From assembly GCF_905397435.1 (NCBI RefSeq), contig NZ_CAJPVI010000031.1, forward strand, positions 48,772 to 112,771: a stretch of DNA of 64,000 nucleotides, read 5' to 3'. The notes under the pieces were generated by a model. It was given only the letters and a program-made list of their open reading frames with translations. It did not search any database and had not been told where the DNA came from. Numbering within the stretch: position 1 is the first letter of the stretch; each line of letters opens with the position of its first letter. Below, piece by piece: positions 1-8,480 of the stretch. Origin of the DNA: Cupriavidus numazuensis. Its GTDB lineage: Bacteria > Pseudomonadota > Gammaproteobacteria > Burkholderiales > Burkholderiaceae. The translations under genes were made by a program, and so were the position numbers.

Positions 1-243
1 ACGTACCGCAATGTCGAAATGGCCAACATGACCGGCTCCATCGCATGGAAAGAGGGCAAGCCCTCGATCCACGCGCATGGCACCGTCACGGACGGCACGT
101 TCCAGGGCGCGGGGGGCCATCTTCTGGGGCTAACCGTCGGTACCGGCTCCTGCGAGATCACGGTCACGGTCTACCCGCAACGGCTGGATCGCTTCGTCGA
201 TCCGGAGATCCAGGCAAACGTACTTGGCTTGCCGCAGCAATGA
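1..243 (+). CDS. PPC/DUF296-domain protein, 3' end only
   Basis: The open frame runs in from the left edge of the window, so the start is missing; about 80 residues remain. The visible part has the hallmarks of the PPC (DUF296) domain: a GSIAW segment, SIHAHGTV with conserved histidines, GGHLLGLTVGTGSCEITV and a C-terminal LPQQ. Bacterial single-domain members are small trimeric proteins of unclear role. It ends 12 bases before the TRAP permease gene, so it is probably in the same operon. Confidence 0.75.
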   Translation, partial: TYRNVEMANMTGSIAWKEGKPSIHAHGTVTDGTFQGAGGHLLGLTVGTGSCEITVTVYPQRLDRFVDPEIQANVLGLPQQ

Positions 244-255
244 CGGAGGCGGGAC

Positions 256-2160
256 ATGTCCACGCATATGGTCGATATCAATCCCCCGGGCATGGAGTCC
301 CATGCCGGGGCGCTTCCTGGCCACACACCGGCGCGCGTCCTGCAACTGGCTGACAAGGCGCTGGGCGTAATGTCCGAAGTGCCGGCGGCCCTGCTCGTGG
401 TGGCCGAGATCGGCGTGCTGTTCAGCGGCGTGCTGAGCCGCTATGTCCTGCACACGCCGCTGGTGTGGGTCGACGAGCTGGCGTCGCTGCTGTTCATCTG
501 GCTCATCATGCTCGGCGCCGCGGTGGCGTTCCGGCGCGGCAGCCATATGCGCATGACGGCGCTCGTCGATGCCGCGGCGCCGAAATGGCGCGGCGTGTTC
601 GAACTCGTCGCCACGGTTGCCGCGCTCACGTGGCTCGCGCTGGTCGCGCATCCCGCCTTTGAATTCGCGAGCGAGGAGGCCGCGGTGACCATGCCGGCGC
701 TGGACATTTCCAACGCCTGGCGTGCCGCCGCGCTGCCGCTCGGCATCGCGCTGATCCTGCTGATGAGCGTGGTGCGGCTGCTGTCCACGTCGAGCCTGCG
801 CATGGTATTGGTGGCGCTCATTGCGTGCGGTGCGGTCGTGGGCGGACTGGTGCTGCTGCAGCCCGCCTTGCAAGGACTCGGCAATGCCAACCTGCTCGTG
901 TTCTTTGTCGGCATCGTTGGCCTGCTGGTGTTCACGGGCGTGCCGATCGCGTTCTCGTTCGGTCTTGCCACGTTCGGCTACCTGTCGCTGACCACGTCCA
1001 CGCCGACCATTGTCGTGATCGGCCGCATGGACGAAGGCATGTCGCACCTGATCCTGCTGGCGGTGCCGATGTTCGTGTTCCTCGGCGTGCTGATCGAGAT
1101 GACGTCGATGGCGCGCGCCATGGTGCAGTTCCTCGCCAACCTGCTCGGCCATATTCGCGGCGGCCTGTCGTACGTGCTGATCGGAGCGATGTATCTCGTC
1201 TCCGGCATCTCGGGCTCCAAGGCGGCGGACATGGCGGCCGTGGCGCCGGCGCTGTTCCCGGAGATGAAGAAGCGCGGCGCCGATGATGGCGACATGGTCG
1301 CACTGCTCGCGGCAACCGGCGCGCAGACGGAAACGGTGCCGCCGAGCCTGGTGCTGATCACCATCGGCTCGGTGACGGGCATCTCCATTGCCGACCTGTT
1401 CACGGCCGGGCTGATGCCGGGCATCGTGCTGGCACTGGTGCTCGGCCTGGTTGTGTGGTGGCAGGCCCGCAAGAACGGCAGCGCCTGCAGCGCGCGTGCC
1501 ACCCGGGCCATGATCGGCAAGAGCCTCGTCGTGGCATTGCCAGCGCTCGCCCTGCCGTTCGTCGTGCGCGCCGCGGTGGTGGAGGGCGTGGCGACGGCGA
1601 CGGAAGTGTCCACGATCGGCATCGTCTACGCGCTCATCGTCGGCCTGCTTGTGTACCGCAAGCTCGACGTCAGGCAGCTCTGGCCGGCACTCGTCGATAC
1701 GGCGGCCCTGTCTGGCGCGATCCTGCTGATCATCGGCACCGCTACCGGCATGGCGTGGTCGCTCACGCAGTCGGGCTTCTCGGGTGACCTGGCAGCGGCC
1801 ATGGCGCAACTACCGGGCGGAGTGCCCGCCTTCATGGCGGTCTCGATTGTGGCCTTCGTCCTGCTCGGCAGCGTGCTGGAAGGCATTCCCGCAATCGTCC
1901 TGTTCGGGCCGCTGCTGTTCCCGATCGCGCGCCAGCTCGGCATTCACGATGTGCACTATTCGATGGTCGTCGTGCTTGCCATGGGCATCGGCCTGTTCGC
2001 GCCGCCGTTCGGCGTCGGCTACTACGCCGCCTGCGCTATCAGCCGCACCAAGCCGAGCGAAGGCGTGCGCCATATCTGGCGCTACATGACTTTCCTGTTC
2101 ATCGGCACCGTCGTCGTGGCGGCAGTGCCGTGGATCTCCACCGGTTTCCTCCATCACTGA
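256..2160 (+). CDS. TRAP transporter fused small and large permease (DctQM)
   Basis: This 634-residue inner-membrane protein joins the DctQ small subunit (about residues 40-190, four membrane segments) to the DctM large subunit (about 210-634, roughly twelve segments). TRAP permeases import organic acids with sodium or proton, using a periplasmic DctP protein. DctM signatures are visible, such as the GGLSYVLIGAMYLVSGISGSKAAD stretch (by residues about 305-330) and ATGAQTETVPPS. The ATG follows a GGAGG at 245-249. No dctP is in the operon as seen, so it probably lies left of the window. The protein is a clear paralogue of the permease at 47932-49791. Substrate unknown. Confidence 0.93.
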   Translation: MSTHMVDINPPGMESHAGALPGHTPARVLQLADKALGVMSEVPAALLVVAEIGVLFSGVLSRYVLHTPLVWVDELASLLFIWLIMLGAAVAFRRGSHMRMTALVDAAAPKWRGVFELVATVAALTWLALVAHPAFEFASEEAAVTMPALDISNAWRAAALPLGIALILLMSVVRLLSTSSLRMVLVALIACGAVVGGLVLLQPALQGLGNANLLVFFVGIVGLLVFTGVPIAFSFGLATFGYLSLTTSTPTIVVIGRMDEGMSHLILLAVPMFVFLGVLIEMTSMARAMVQFLANLLGHIRGGLSYVLIGAMYLVSGISGSKAADMAAVAPALFPEMKKRGADDGDMVALLAATGAQTETVPPSLVLITIGSVTGISIADLFTAGLMPGIVLALVLGLVVWWQARKNGSACSARATRAMIGKSLVVALPALALPFVVRAAVVEGVATATEVSTIGIVYALIVGLLVYRKLDVRQLWPALVDTAALSGAILLIIGTATGMAWSLTQSGFSGDLAAAMAQLPGGVPAFMAVSIVAFVLLGSVLEGIPAIVLFGPLLFPIARQLGIHDVHYSMVVVLAMGIGLFAPPFGVGYYAACAISRTKPSEGVRHIWRYMTFLFIGTVVVAAVPWISTGFLHH

Positions 2161-2167
2161 GCGTCCC

Positions 2168-2461
2168 ATGAAATTCGCAGCCATCGTCGAGTACGCCAAC
2201 GAGCCCGAGCGCCTTGCGCAGTTCCGGCCCGCCCATCGCGCCTATCTGCAGGACCTGTTGCAACACGGACGGCTGGTCATCGCCGGCCCGTTCGCCGACG
2301 GCAGCGGCGGCCTGTTCGTGTACGAAGTCGCCAATGAAAGCGAGGCATCGAAGCTCGCCGCCAACGATCCGTTCGCGAAGGCGTCGCTGTTCCGAAGCGT
2401 CGTCATGAAGCCCTGGAAGCTCGTGTTCGCGAGCCAGGACAACCTCAATCTTCCGCTGTAA
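2168..2461 (+). CDS. YciI-like protein
   Basis: The 97-residue product is a small alpha/beta protein of the YciI/ABM-like ferredoxin fold. The pattern is typical: MKFAAIVEY strand, a conserved histidine in PAHRAYL, AGPFADGSGG, and the NDPF motif followed by W-K-LVF at the end. In catabolic operons such proteins are often proposed to be small isomerases or hydrolases, but the function here is not known. It starts 7 bases after the permease stop and ends 7 bases before the hydratase, so it is co-transcribed with both. Confidence 0.8.
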   Translation: MKFAAIVEYANEPERLAQFRPAHRAYLQDLLQHGRLVIAGPFADGSGGLFVYEVANESEASKLAANDPFAKASLFRSVVMKPWKLVFASQDNLNLPL

Positions 2462-2468
2462 GGCGCAC

Positions 2469-3263
2469 ATGAATATGGACACCACCATGCTGCAGACTCT
2501 GGCAGCATCGCTGCGCCGTGCCGCGCAGCAGAACCAGCCGATCCCGCCCGTGCGGGACGCACTGGCCGCCGTGGGCGTTGCAGGCGCGTACGCGGTACAA
2601 GACATCAATACCGCGTACTACCTCGACAGCGGTCGCCGGCTGACGGGCCGCAAGATCGGTCTGACGTCGAAATCCGTACAGCAGCAGCTTGGCGTCGATG
2701 CGCCTGATTTCGGCATGCTGTTCGCTGACATGGAGCTTGCTCCCGATGAGGAAGTCGCGCTCGACCGCGTGCTGCAACCGAAGGTCGAGGCGGAAGTGGC
2801 CGTCGTGCTGGAGCGCGATCTGAAGCACGAACAGGTCACGCTGTCGCAGCTGATCTCCGCGATCGCTTATGTGTTGCCGGCTGTCGAGATTGTCGGCAGC
2901 CGTATCGCAAACTGGGACATCCGCCTGCTGGACACCGTGGCGGACAACGCGTCGTCGGGCCTGTACGCGCTTGGGACGCAGCCGCGCAAGCTGTCGGAGG
3001 TGGATCTGCGCATGTGCGGCATGCTCATGGAGCGCAAGGGCGAGGTGGTATCGCTTGGCGTGGGCGCCGCGTGCCTTGGCCATCCGCTCAACGCTGCGCT
3101 GTGGCTCGCTCGCAAGATGGCGGAAGTGGGACGGCCGTTGCACGCGGGCGACGTCATCATGACCGGGGCGCTCGGGCCTATGGTCACTGTTGCGCCGGGG
3201 GATATTATCGACACTACCATCGCGGGGCTTGGTACTGTTCGCACTGTGTTTGCGGCTGACTGA
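2469..3263 (+). CDS. 2-keto-4-pentenoate hydratase / fumarylacetoacetase-family enzyme
   Basis: The 264-residue protein belongs to the MhpD/DmpE branch of the fumarylacetoacetate hydrolase superfamily, which hydrates 2-hydroxy-dienoates or decarboxylates 4-oxalocrotonate with a divalent metal. Visible motifs are GRKIGLTSKSVQQQLGV, FGMLFADM, the EAEVAVVLERDL metal-ligand glutamates and the late GALGP motif. Length is normal for the family. It is the last gene of the left operon and is followed by a hairpin terminator at about 3400. The position beside a TRAP permease suggests use of an imported keto or sugar acid rather than a classic aromatic meta-pathway, but this is inference. Confidence 0.85.
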   Translation: MNMDTTMLQTLAASLRRAAQQNQPIPPVRDALAAVGVAGAYAVQDINTAYYLDSGRRLTGRKIGLTSKSVQQQLGVDAPDFGMLFADMELAPDEEVALDRVLQPKVEAEVAVVLERDLKHEQVTLSQLISAIAYVLPAVEIVGSRIANWDIRLLDTVADNASSGLYALGTQPRKLSEVDLRMCGMLMERKGEVVSLGVGAACLGHPLNAALWLARKMAEVGRPLHAGDVIMTGALGPMVTVAPGDIIDTTIAGLGTVRTVFAAD

Positions 3264-3331
3264 ATGGGACGATTTCAAGTCAGATCTTTTGCTGAATTGC
3301 GGGGTGTCGTGCTTGGCAGGCGCTGCTGTTT

Positions 3332-3396
3332 CGCCGGCGTAGCCGGCGAGTCACTTTTGTCCGAGCGACAAAAGTAACCAAAAACGCGTTTTGGTT
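3332..3396. repeat. Compound palindromic extragenic repeat, copy 1
   Basis: Three hairpins lie in a row: CGCCGGC/GCCGGCG (3332-3348), ACTTTTGTC/GACAAAAGT (3353-3375) and AACCAAAA/TTTTGGTT (3376-3396). The first two recur in inverted order at 3948-3998. The arrangement resembles REP-like elements spread between genes in Burkholderiales; that comparison is from memory and not tested here. Confidence 0.75.
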
Positions 3397-3417
3397 GCCC
3401 CAAAGGGGCGAATTTTT
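3397..3417 (+). terminator. Intrinsic terminator after the hydratase operon
   Basis: A GCCCC-AAA-GGGGC hairpin (3397-3409) is followed by GAATTTTT. It lies about 135 bases downstream of the hydratase stop, on the operon strand. Confidence 0.65.
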
Positions 3418-3947
3418 ATCGTAGTGTGCTGAGGGTGTTGTACGGGTATGGGCTTCAGAGTGAATTACGCTGCCTGCCGCGTGGGGCACCACCGTGAGTG
3501 GGAATACAGCGCTGATTGAACGAGCCCTGCAAGCGTTCGTGGCCCCTGCTGCGAGCGATATCGTGTGATCGCCTTCGGCTGCGCTGCGCGCAGAGCCCTA
3601 GTCTGAGCACGCAGGCCCAGGGCAAATCAGGCCCGGGTAAAGATGCCGCGCTTGCATGCGCGCAGAGATAGGAAATCTGGACTCGGGCGCCGGCGACGCT
3701 GATGAGCGTGCACCCAGACGACTACGTGCGCGCAGCGCAGCCGAAGGCGTCCCACCACTGATCTTATTGGAACGCTGTACCCGAGTCCGTCTTGGGGATC
3801 GTCCAAAAGCCGTGCCGCGCGAGGCACAGGTTCTGACTCACATGGCGTAGCAGGGTCGAACGGCTGACCACCATCGCAGGCGTCCAAAGCCGTTGGAACC
3901 ACTGCCGCCGTGGAATTGATGGCCAGCGGCAACGACGCGCTTTTCTG
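3418..3947. other. Non-coding stretch without a recognisable gene
   Basis: Only short frames with no natural-looking protein sequence are seen on either strand. The block lies between two inverted palindromic repeat units, at the end of two converging transcription units. Confidence 0.6.
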
Positions 3948-3998
3948 CCTACTCTTTTGTCGCTCGGACAAAAGAGTAGGTCGCCGGCTACGCCGGCG
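3948..3998. repeat. Compound palindromic extragenic repeat, copy 2 (inverted)
   Basis: A perfect 14-base stem, CCTACTCTTTTGTC with its complement and a GCTCG loop (3948-3980), is followed by CGCCGGC/GCCGGCG (3982-3998). Both parts are the reverse complement of copy 1, about 570 bases away. Confidence 0.75.
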
Positions 3999-4005
3999 AA
4001 ACAGC

Positions 4006-4110
4006 GGCGCCAGCCAAGAGCGACACCCCCAATCCCAACCACAAAGCCCCCGCCGGCCACGCCGCCGAACCACCGGCGCCCGCCAAGAACGACACCTCAA
4101 TCCCAACCAC
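4006..4110. repeat. Two imperfect direct repeats, about 69-base period
   Basis: GGCGCCAGCCAAGAGCGACA at 4006 recurs nearly unchanged at about 4075, each followed by CAATCCCAACCAC. They lie directly after palindromic copy 2 and immediately downstream of the LysR stop codon. Confidence 0.65.
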
Positions 4111-4113
4111 CCC

Positions 4114-5001
4114 TCACACCCGCGTCAACTTCCGAATCAACTCAATAACAGTCCGGCTCGCATACGTCAGCGGCCGCTGCGTACTGGTCGCCAGCACCAG
4201 CGTCCGCGTGAGCACCGGATCAACGATTCGACTCACCCCAATGCGACCGAGCTTCATGTCAACTTCCACCGCTTGCCGCGTCAGGATCGTGTAGGCCGCA
4301 CCGTTGGCGACGATCTCGCGCATGGCGGTCAGCGAATCGACCTCGATCTGCGTGTTCAGCTGAACGCCCGCCTTCTTCGCCTCGTCCAGCAGCATCATAT
4401 GGAAGCCATCCGGCGCGCCCGGCAGCACCAGCGGCAGCGCCGCGGCATCGGCGAACCTGCAACTGGGGCTGGCCACATTCGGATCGCCCGCCCGCGCGAT
4501 CAGGTAGAGCTCGTCGGTGGCGAGCTTTTCGTCGGTCTTGTGGATGCGCTCGCCATAGCGCGAAAACACGCCCACGTCCGTGCGGCCGCTGGCCAGCGCT
4601 TCTTCGATATTGCCCGCGAACCCCTCCATCAGCCGCAATTCGATCTTCGGGAAATCCGCGCGCACGCGCTGAAACAGCGGGCCAACGATCTGCTGCGTGA
4701 TCGACGCCTGCAGGGCCAGCTTGACCGGGCCGCTCGGCACTTCGGCACGGTCCCGGATATCGTTCCTGAGCAGTTCGAATTCGCCGAGCAGTGATTTCAC
4801 GCGCGGCATGATGGACTGCCCGAATTCCGTCAGGACCACGCCGCGGCCCGTGCGGTAGAACAGCTTCGCGCCGAACTCGCTTTCCAGCGCGGCAATGTGC
4901 TTGCTGAGCGCGGACTGCGCGATGCCGCGTGACGCGCAAACCTTGCTGAGACTGCCGGCTTCGACGATGTCGGATAACAGTTGTAGGTGCTTGATGTCCA
5001 T
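4114..5001 (-). CDS. LysR-family transcriptional regulator
   Basis: The product is 295 residues when started at the ATG at 5001 (MDIKHLQLLSDIVEAGSLSK). The N-terminal winged helix-turn-helix spans about residues 1-60, with AQSALSKHIAALESEFGAKLF and TGRGVVLTEFG; the rest is the periplasmic-binding-like effector domain. The frame extends upstream of 5001, but that part is not LysR-like and overlaps the divergent gene. It is divergent from the alpha/beta hydrolase gene at 5180, with 178 bases between them, so it may control that gene. Effector unknown. Confidence 0.9.
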   Translation of the reverse strand: MDIKHLQLLSDIVEAGSLSKVCASRGIAQSALSKHIAALESEFGAKLFYRTGRGVVLTEFGQSIMPRVKSLLGEFELLRNDIRDRAEVPSGPVKLALQASITQQIVGPLFQRVRADFPKIELRLMEGFAGNIEEALASGRTDVGVFSRYGERIHKTDEKLATDELYLIARAGDPNVASPSCRFADAAALPLVLPGAPDGFHMMLLDEAKKAGVQLNTQIEVDSLTAMREIVANGAAYTILTRQAVEVDMKLGRIGVSRIVDPVLTRTLVLATSTQRPLTYASRTVIELIRKLTRV

Positions 5002-5179
5002 CGTCTGTCTGCGCCTGTGGAGTCGGGTCCCTTTGGGTCGCGACGATTGTAGCGAAAGGCTCGCGCAGCAGTGTCCTGAAAGCATGGTGCGAACGCGGGG
5101 AAGGGCACCAGCCTGTACCATCGCGTCTGGGCCGTGTGGCCCGCGCATCAGGCAGACGTGGCAATTCGCGAGGAAAGGA

Positions 5180-5851
5180 ATGGCATTGCAATCGGGGACC
5201 GGGAAGATGTTCGTGGCGGGCGAAGCGGGCAGGATCGAACTGATCGTCGATATGCCTCGCACGGCGGCAAGTGGTATCGCAGTCGTTGCGCATCCGCATC
5301 CGCTGCAAGGCGGCACGGCCACGCACAAGGTCCCGCATGTGCTCGCGAAAGCCCTGGCCGCGCGCGGCTATGTGACGGTGCGCCCCAATTTCCGCGGCGT
5401 GGGCGAGACCGAGGGCGAACACGATGCTGGCGACGGCGAGACCACTGACACCGTGACGGTCGTGAACCATCTCCGCCAGGAATATCCGGACCTGCCGCTG
5501 GTCCTGGCGGGGTTCTCGTTCGGCGCCTATGTCATGGCGCGCACGGTGCAGGCACTCGGCAGCCAGGGGCTGCCATGTCCGCACGTGATCCTCACGGGCA
5601 TGCCGTGGGGGACCATCCCGGGGCACCGCAGCTATGAGACGCCGGATGTCCCCTCGACGGCGCTGGTCGTGCACGGCGAGAAGGACGAGCGCGTGACGCT
5701 CGGCGCCGTGCTGGACTGGGCGCGTCCGCAGGAAATGCCCGTCGTGGTCGTGCCCGGCGCCAACCATTTCTTTACCGGCAAGCTCTCCGCGCTGGAGCGC
5801 GTGGTCGGTCGCTATCTTGACCATTTGCCGGAGCCGTCAGCGTCCGCCTGA
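5180..5851 (+). CDS. Alpha/beta hydrolase (KANL3/Tex30-like, YfhR-type small hydrolase)
   Basis: The 223-residue protein is a compact alpha/beta hydrolase. It shows HPHPLQGGT near residue 38, RPNFRGVGETEG, the nucleophile elbow GFSFGAYV, an acid in HGEKDERV and the catalytic histidine in GANHFF. This set is typical of putative cytosolic esterases in Proteobacteria. ATG 5180 has AGGAAAGG just upstream and gives the family length; the longer upstream frame overlaps the LysR start and is not protein-like. The next 30 bases lead to the edge of the accessory island. Confidence 0.85.
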   Translation: MALQSGTGKMFVAGEAGRIELIVDMPRTAASGIAVVAHPHPLQGGTATHKVPHVLAKALAARGYVTVRPNFRGVGETEGEHDAGDGETTDTVTVVNHLRQEYPDLPLVLAGFSFGAYVMARTVQALGSQGLPCPHVILTGMPWGTIPGHRSYETPDVPSTALVVHGEKDERVTLGAVLDWARPQEMPVVVVPGANHFFTGKLSALERVVGRYLDHLPEPSASA

Positions 5852-5881
5852 CCTGCCGCACTGGATTCACCCCGCCCCCAC

Positions 5882-5975
5882 TGTCCGCAAACAATAAAGT
5901 CGTTACCGGTTTCGCCCGCTAAACCTTATGCTGCGGTCGACTGTCTCCGGGTCCGAATGAGTAAAGTCGTTACCG
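5882..5975. mobile_element. Possible transposon end with two direct TAAAGTCGTTACCG repeats
   Basis: The 14-base sequence TAAAGTCGTTACCG occurs at 5895-5908 and again at 5962-5975, preceded by TGTCCGC at 5882. A TGT terminus followed by repeated transposase-binding sites is the architecture of Tn7/TniA-type transposon ends. No transposase gene or matching full right end was found, so this is at most a remnant. It sits where conserved-looking genes give way to island genes. Confidence 0.35.
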
Positions 5976-6203
5976 CCGAATAAAGCACTTGTGGTTCGTT
6001 TGCCATGGTGATTGATTTCAACTATCGGTGCGGCGGGCCACACGGCCCGAATCCATAGCAGCATCGCCTTTGACGCCGATTGTTGTGCCACTGCGAACAT
6101 CTAGAGCGCGCCGACCACGAGCGTGAATCGAAGTCTGCCCTTATCAAGGGCGGTGGCACAGGTAGAAGAGGTAGCACGCGAAGCCGCATAGTCCTTGCCA
6201 ACC

Positions 6204-6243
6204 GCGAAGTTAAATATGATTATTGCGACACATTTAACTTCGC
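6204..6243 (+). promoter_or_regulatory. 12-base inverted repeat upstream of the 6257 gene
   Basis: GCGAAGTTAAAT (6204-6215) is repeated in perfect inversion at 6232-6243 with a 16-base spacer. It ends 13 bases before the GTG start of the next gene. It could be an operator or a 5' hairpin that hides the ribosome-binding region. Confidence 0.6.
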
Positions 6244-6256
6244 GATGGGGTAGTCA

Positions 6257-7156
6257 GTGAATGTTTTCAAACTCCGGCCTGGTAATGGGGATTGGATTGA
6301 GCTTCGCTCGCCAGCCGTGTTCCACGCTGCAACAAGTAAGAAATATCCGTGGTTTCAAGAGCGAGACGGGAAGGTGCGGCACTATGCAACTTGTCCTGAA
6401 TGCGATAACCCGGTTCAGGTCATCAATCTGGACGTCGATACGAGGGTTGATGGTGCGGGGCGGAGTCTACCGCTGTACGCCAAGCACACCGCATTCAATG
6501 TGCAAGGCATAGCCGACTATGATGAGGAGGCATACGACGAGTGTTCCCTCGCAAATCCACGGTCTTTCAACGGTAACGAGAGGCGGCCTTCCAGCAGTAG
6601 GTTTGCAAACGACGTATTGCAACTCCTTGTGAGGGAGCCAGATGCTCTACATATCATTGCTGAACGATTTCTGGACGCCTACATTCCTGATGAGCTGTTC
6701 GCAGCCATGCTGAAACAGTTCGCGGTTCAGCAAGGGCATTTATACCGCGCGGTGACGACGTCCAATTTGCCCTTCGCAGTGCTCTACATGAGCGGCAGCC
6801 AGGACCTGTTCACCTGCCGGCCGAAGTCAGGCACATCCCCGGTGGCCCTAGCTGTTAGCAAGAGCACGATTTTTGAAATGAAGAATGGCCGCATCGCCCG
6901 GCGCACAGGAACGAAGGGCTCACTGCGGTTCTTCGTAACAGACCACAAGCAGGCGAAGTCGCTGGAGGATACGCGACCGTCCTCCGAGGATACCGGTCAG
7001 TCCATGAAGCTCATCATCGAAGAGCACATAGGCGAGGAGAAGAAGGCCCTCTACAGCTCCCGGCATGAGCTGAGGGATATCACGTACTTCCGAAACCTCG
7101 TTGGGAAGCGGGAGCGCTTCCGGGAGATGGCGAGGGAGTCGTTTGGGGAGAGATGA
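6257..7156 (+). CDS. Hypothetical protein with CxxC zinc-ribbon-like motif
   Basis: The family is not recognised. The 299-residue protein starts at GTG 6257 (NVFKLRPGNGDWIEL). It has CPEC near residue 46, followed by YAKH and a later single cysteine (DECSLANP). This spacing resembles the CoiA-type CxxC...H...C zinc site also seen in the 25029 protein of this island. The C-terminal third is basic and charged, with KRERFREMARESF at the end. It lies about 220 bases before the DUF4917 gene on the same strand, possibly as a pair. A 12-base inverted repeat lies just upstream. Confidence 0.6.
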   Translation: MNVFKLRPGNGDWIELRSPAVFHAATSKKYPWFQERDGKVRHYATCPECDNPVQVINLDVDTRVDGAGRSLPLYAKHTAFNVQGIADYDEEAYDECSLANPRSFNGNERRPSSSRFANDVLQLLVREPDALHIIAERFLDAYIPDELFAAMLKQFAVQQGHLYRAVTTSNLPFAVLYMSGSQDLFTCRPKSGTSPVALAVSKSTIFEMKNGRIARRTGTKGSLRFFVTDHKQAKSLEDTRPSSEDTGQSMKLIIEEHIGEEKKALYSSRHELRDITYFRNLVGKRERFREMARESFGER

Positions 7157-7378
7157 GTTCCCAGTTGGCGCGGTGCTGCGTGCTATGTGTGGCCTCATTG
7201 CGGAGCGCCAAAAGTTGGCGCTCGCAATCCTCCTGAGTCATCGGCTACCGGGCAGCGGATGGACGGTTTCAGGCTTATCCGTAGAGCTCGTCTCCCGGAA
7301 TTGAACCTCCACGCGACGGCATCTTGATTGTGCAAGCCCGTTGCGGCAGCTATCGTAACGGAGTATTACTGCGGAGAG

Positions 7379-8389
7379 ATGATGCCACTCCCTATCGTTG
7401 CGTGGGAAGAATTAGCGCATAATTATCGAGGTACGATATTGCTCGGTAACGGGGCGAGCATTGCGGTGGACCGCCGCTTTCAGTATCGCTCGTTGCTGGA
7501 GCACGCGCGTGAAGAGAACCTTCTGCCGGAAGACGCGCAGCGCCTGTTCGACTTCTTCGACACGCAGGACTTTGAACTTATCCTCAGAATCGTATGGCAG
7601 GCGACGAACGTCAACCGGTCACTCCAGATTCCGGATGAGCAAACGCATGCTGCTTACCTTCGGGTTAGGGATTGCCTGATTGAGGCGGTTCGGGACGTCC
7701 ATCCGGAGTACCAGGAGGTGCGTGAACATCTCCCTCATATTCATAGATTCCTTCGCGAATTCAATACGGTCGTGTCGCTCAACTACGACCTTATCGTCTA
7801 CTGGGCCACGGCCTATGGTTTGGACATCGCTAACAGGCATTCTTTTAAGGACTGCTTTGTCGGCGGTGGTCTATTGCACGACGACTGGCGGAAGTTGAGG
7901 AGACCTATCCGCGGCGACTTGAGGACCACCTTGGTCTTCTATCCACATGGAAGCCTCATCTTGTGTCGCAATCGTGTGGAGCAGGAACAGAAGATTCACA
8001 ACCTCGACAACGGCCTGCTCGATGCCATTCTCCAACGCTGGGAGAGCGAGGAGGTTGTGCCTCTATTTGTATGTGAGGGCACGGCACAGCAGAAGATTAA
8101 CACCATTCAAGGGAGCTACTATCTGTCGACTGTCTACCGTGAGGTTCTTGCGTCTCGCCAGGACAACCTCACAGTCTACGGGTGGGGCTTCGGAGAGCAG
8201 GACCTTCATCTTTTGAAGCGCTTCGCAGCCGCAGGTATTCAACGTGTCGCAGTTTCGGTGTACAGGGGCGACCAGGCATATTGCCGTCGCGTCGATGAAA
8301 TCCTGCACCAGGGACTCGGGCAGAACATTCTGGTCGAGTTTTTCGATAGCGAGAGTGCTGGTTGCTGGCGGTATCCGGCGGAGGACTAG
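7379..8389 (+). CDS. DUF4917 family, SIR2-like fold protein
   Basis: The 336-residue protein has SIR2-like landmarks: LLGNGASIAV near the N-terminus (Rossmann loop), VVSLNYDLIVYWA with the conserved asparagine, FYPHGSLIL with a histidine, and VYGWGFGEQDLHLL near the end. DUF4917 proteins are found in defence islands and are thought to be NAD-consuming or nucleotide-binding effectors; activity is not proven here. Two ATGs (7379 and 7382) follow GCGGAGAG; the second has the better spacing. An upstream TTG at 7328 is unlikely. Confidence 0.8.
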   Translation: MMPLPIVAWEELAHNYRGTILLGNGASIAVDRRFQYRSLLEHAREENLLPEDAQRLFDFFDTQDFELILRIVWQATNVNRSLQIPDEQTHAAYLRVRDCLIEAVRDVHPEYQEVREHLPHIHRFLREFNTVVSLNYDLIVYWATAYGLDIANRHSFKDCFVGGGLLHDDWRKLRRPIRGDLRTTLVFYPHGSLILCRNRVEQEQKIHNLDNGLLDAILQRWESEEVVPLFVCEGTAQQKINTIQGSYYLSTVYREVLASRQDNLTVYGWGFGEQDLHLLKRFAAAGIQRVAVSVYRGDQAYCRRVDEILHQGLGQNILVEFFDSESAGCWRYPAED

Positions 8390-8480
8390 GCGCGGTCTAT
8401 CGTACCTCCGCGCAGCCGAGTAGAAATTCATTGTGCGGATACGTCAAGGCGCCGCTGGTAACTGCCGCCCTGACAGTCGC

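Noticed and set aside
130..1809. Minus-strand open frame of 559 codons opposite the first TRAP permease
   Set aside because: Its translation is arginine- and histidine-rich with no domain, typical of the antisense of a GC-rich gene; the plus-strand permease is unambiguous.
4259..5824. Minus-strand open frame of 521 codons spanning the LysR gene and the hydrolase
   Set aside because: It crosses two well-supported genes in other frames and reads as low-complexity arginine-rich sequence.
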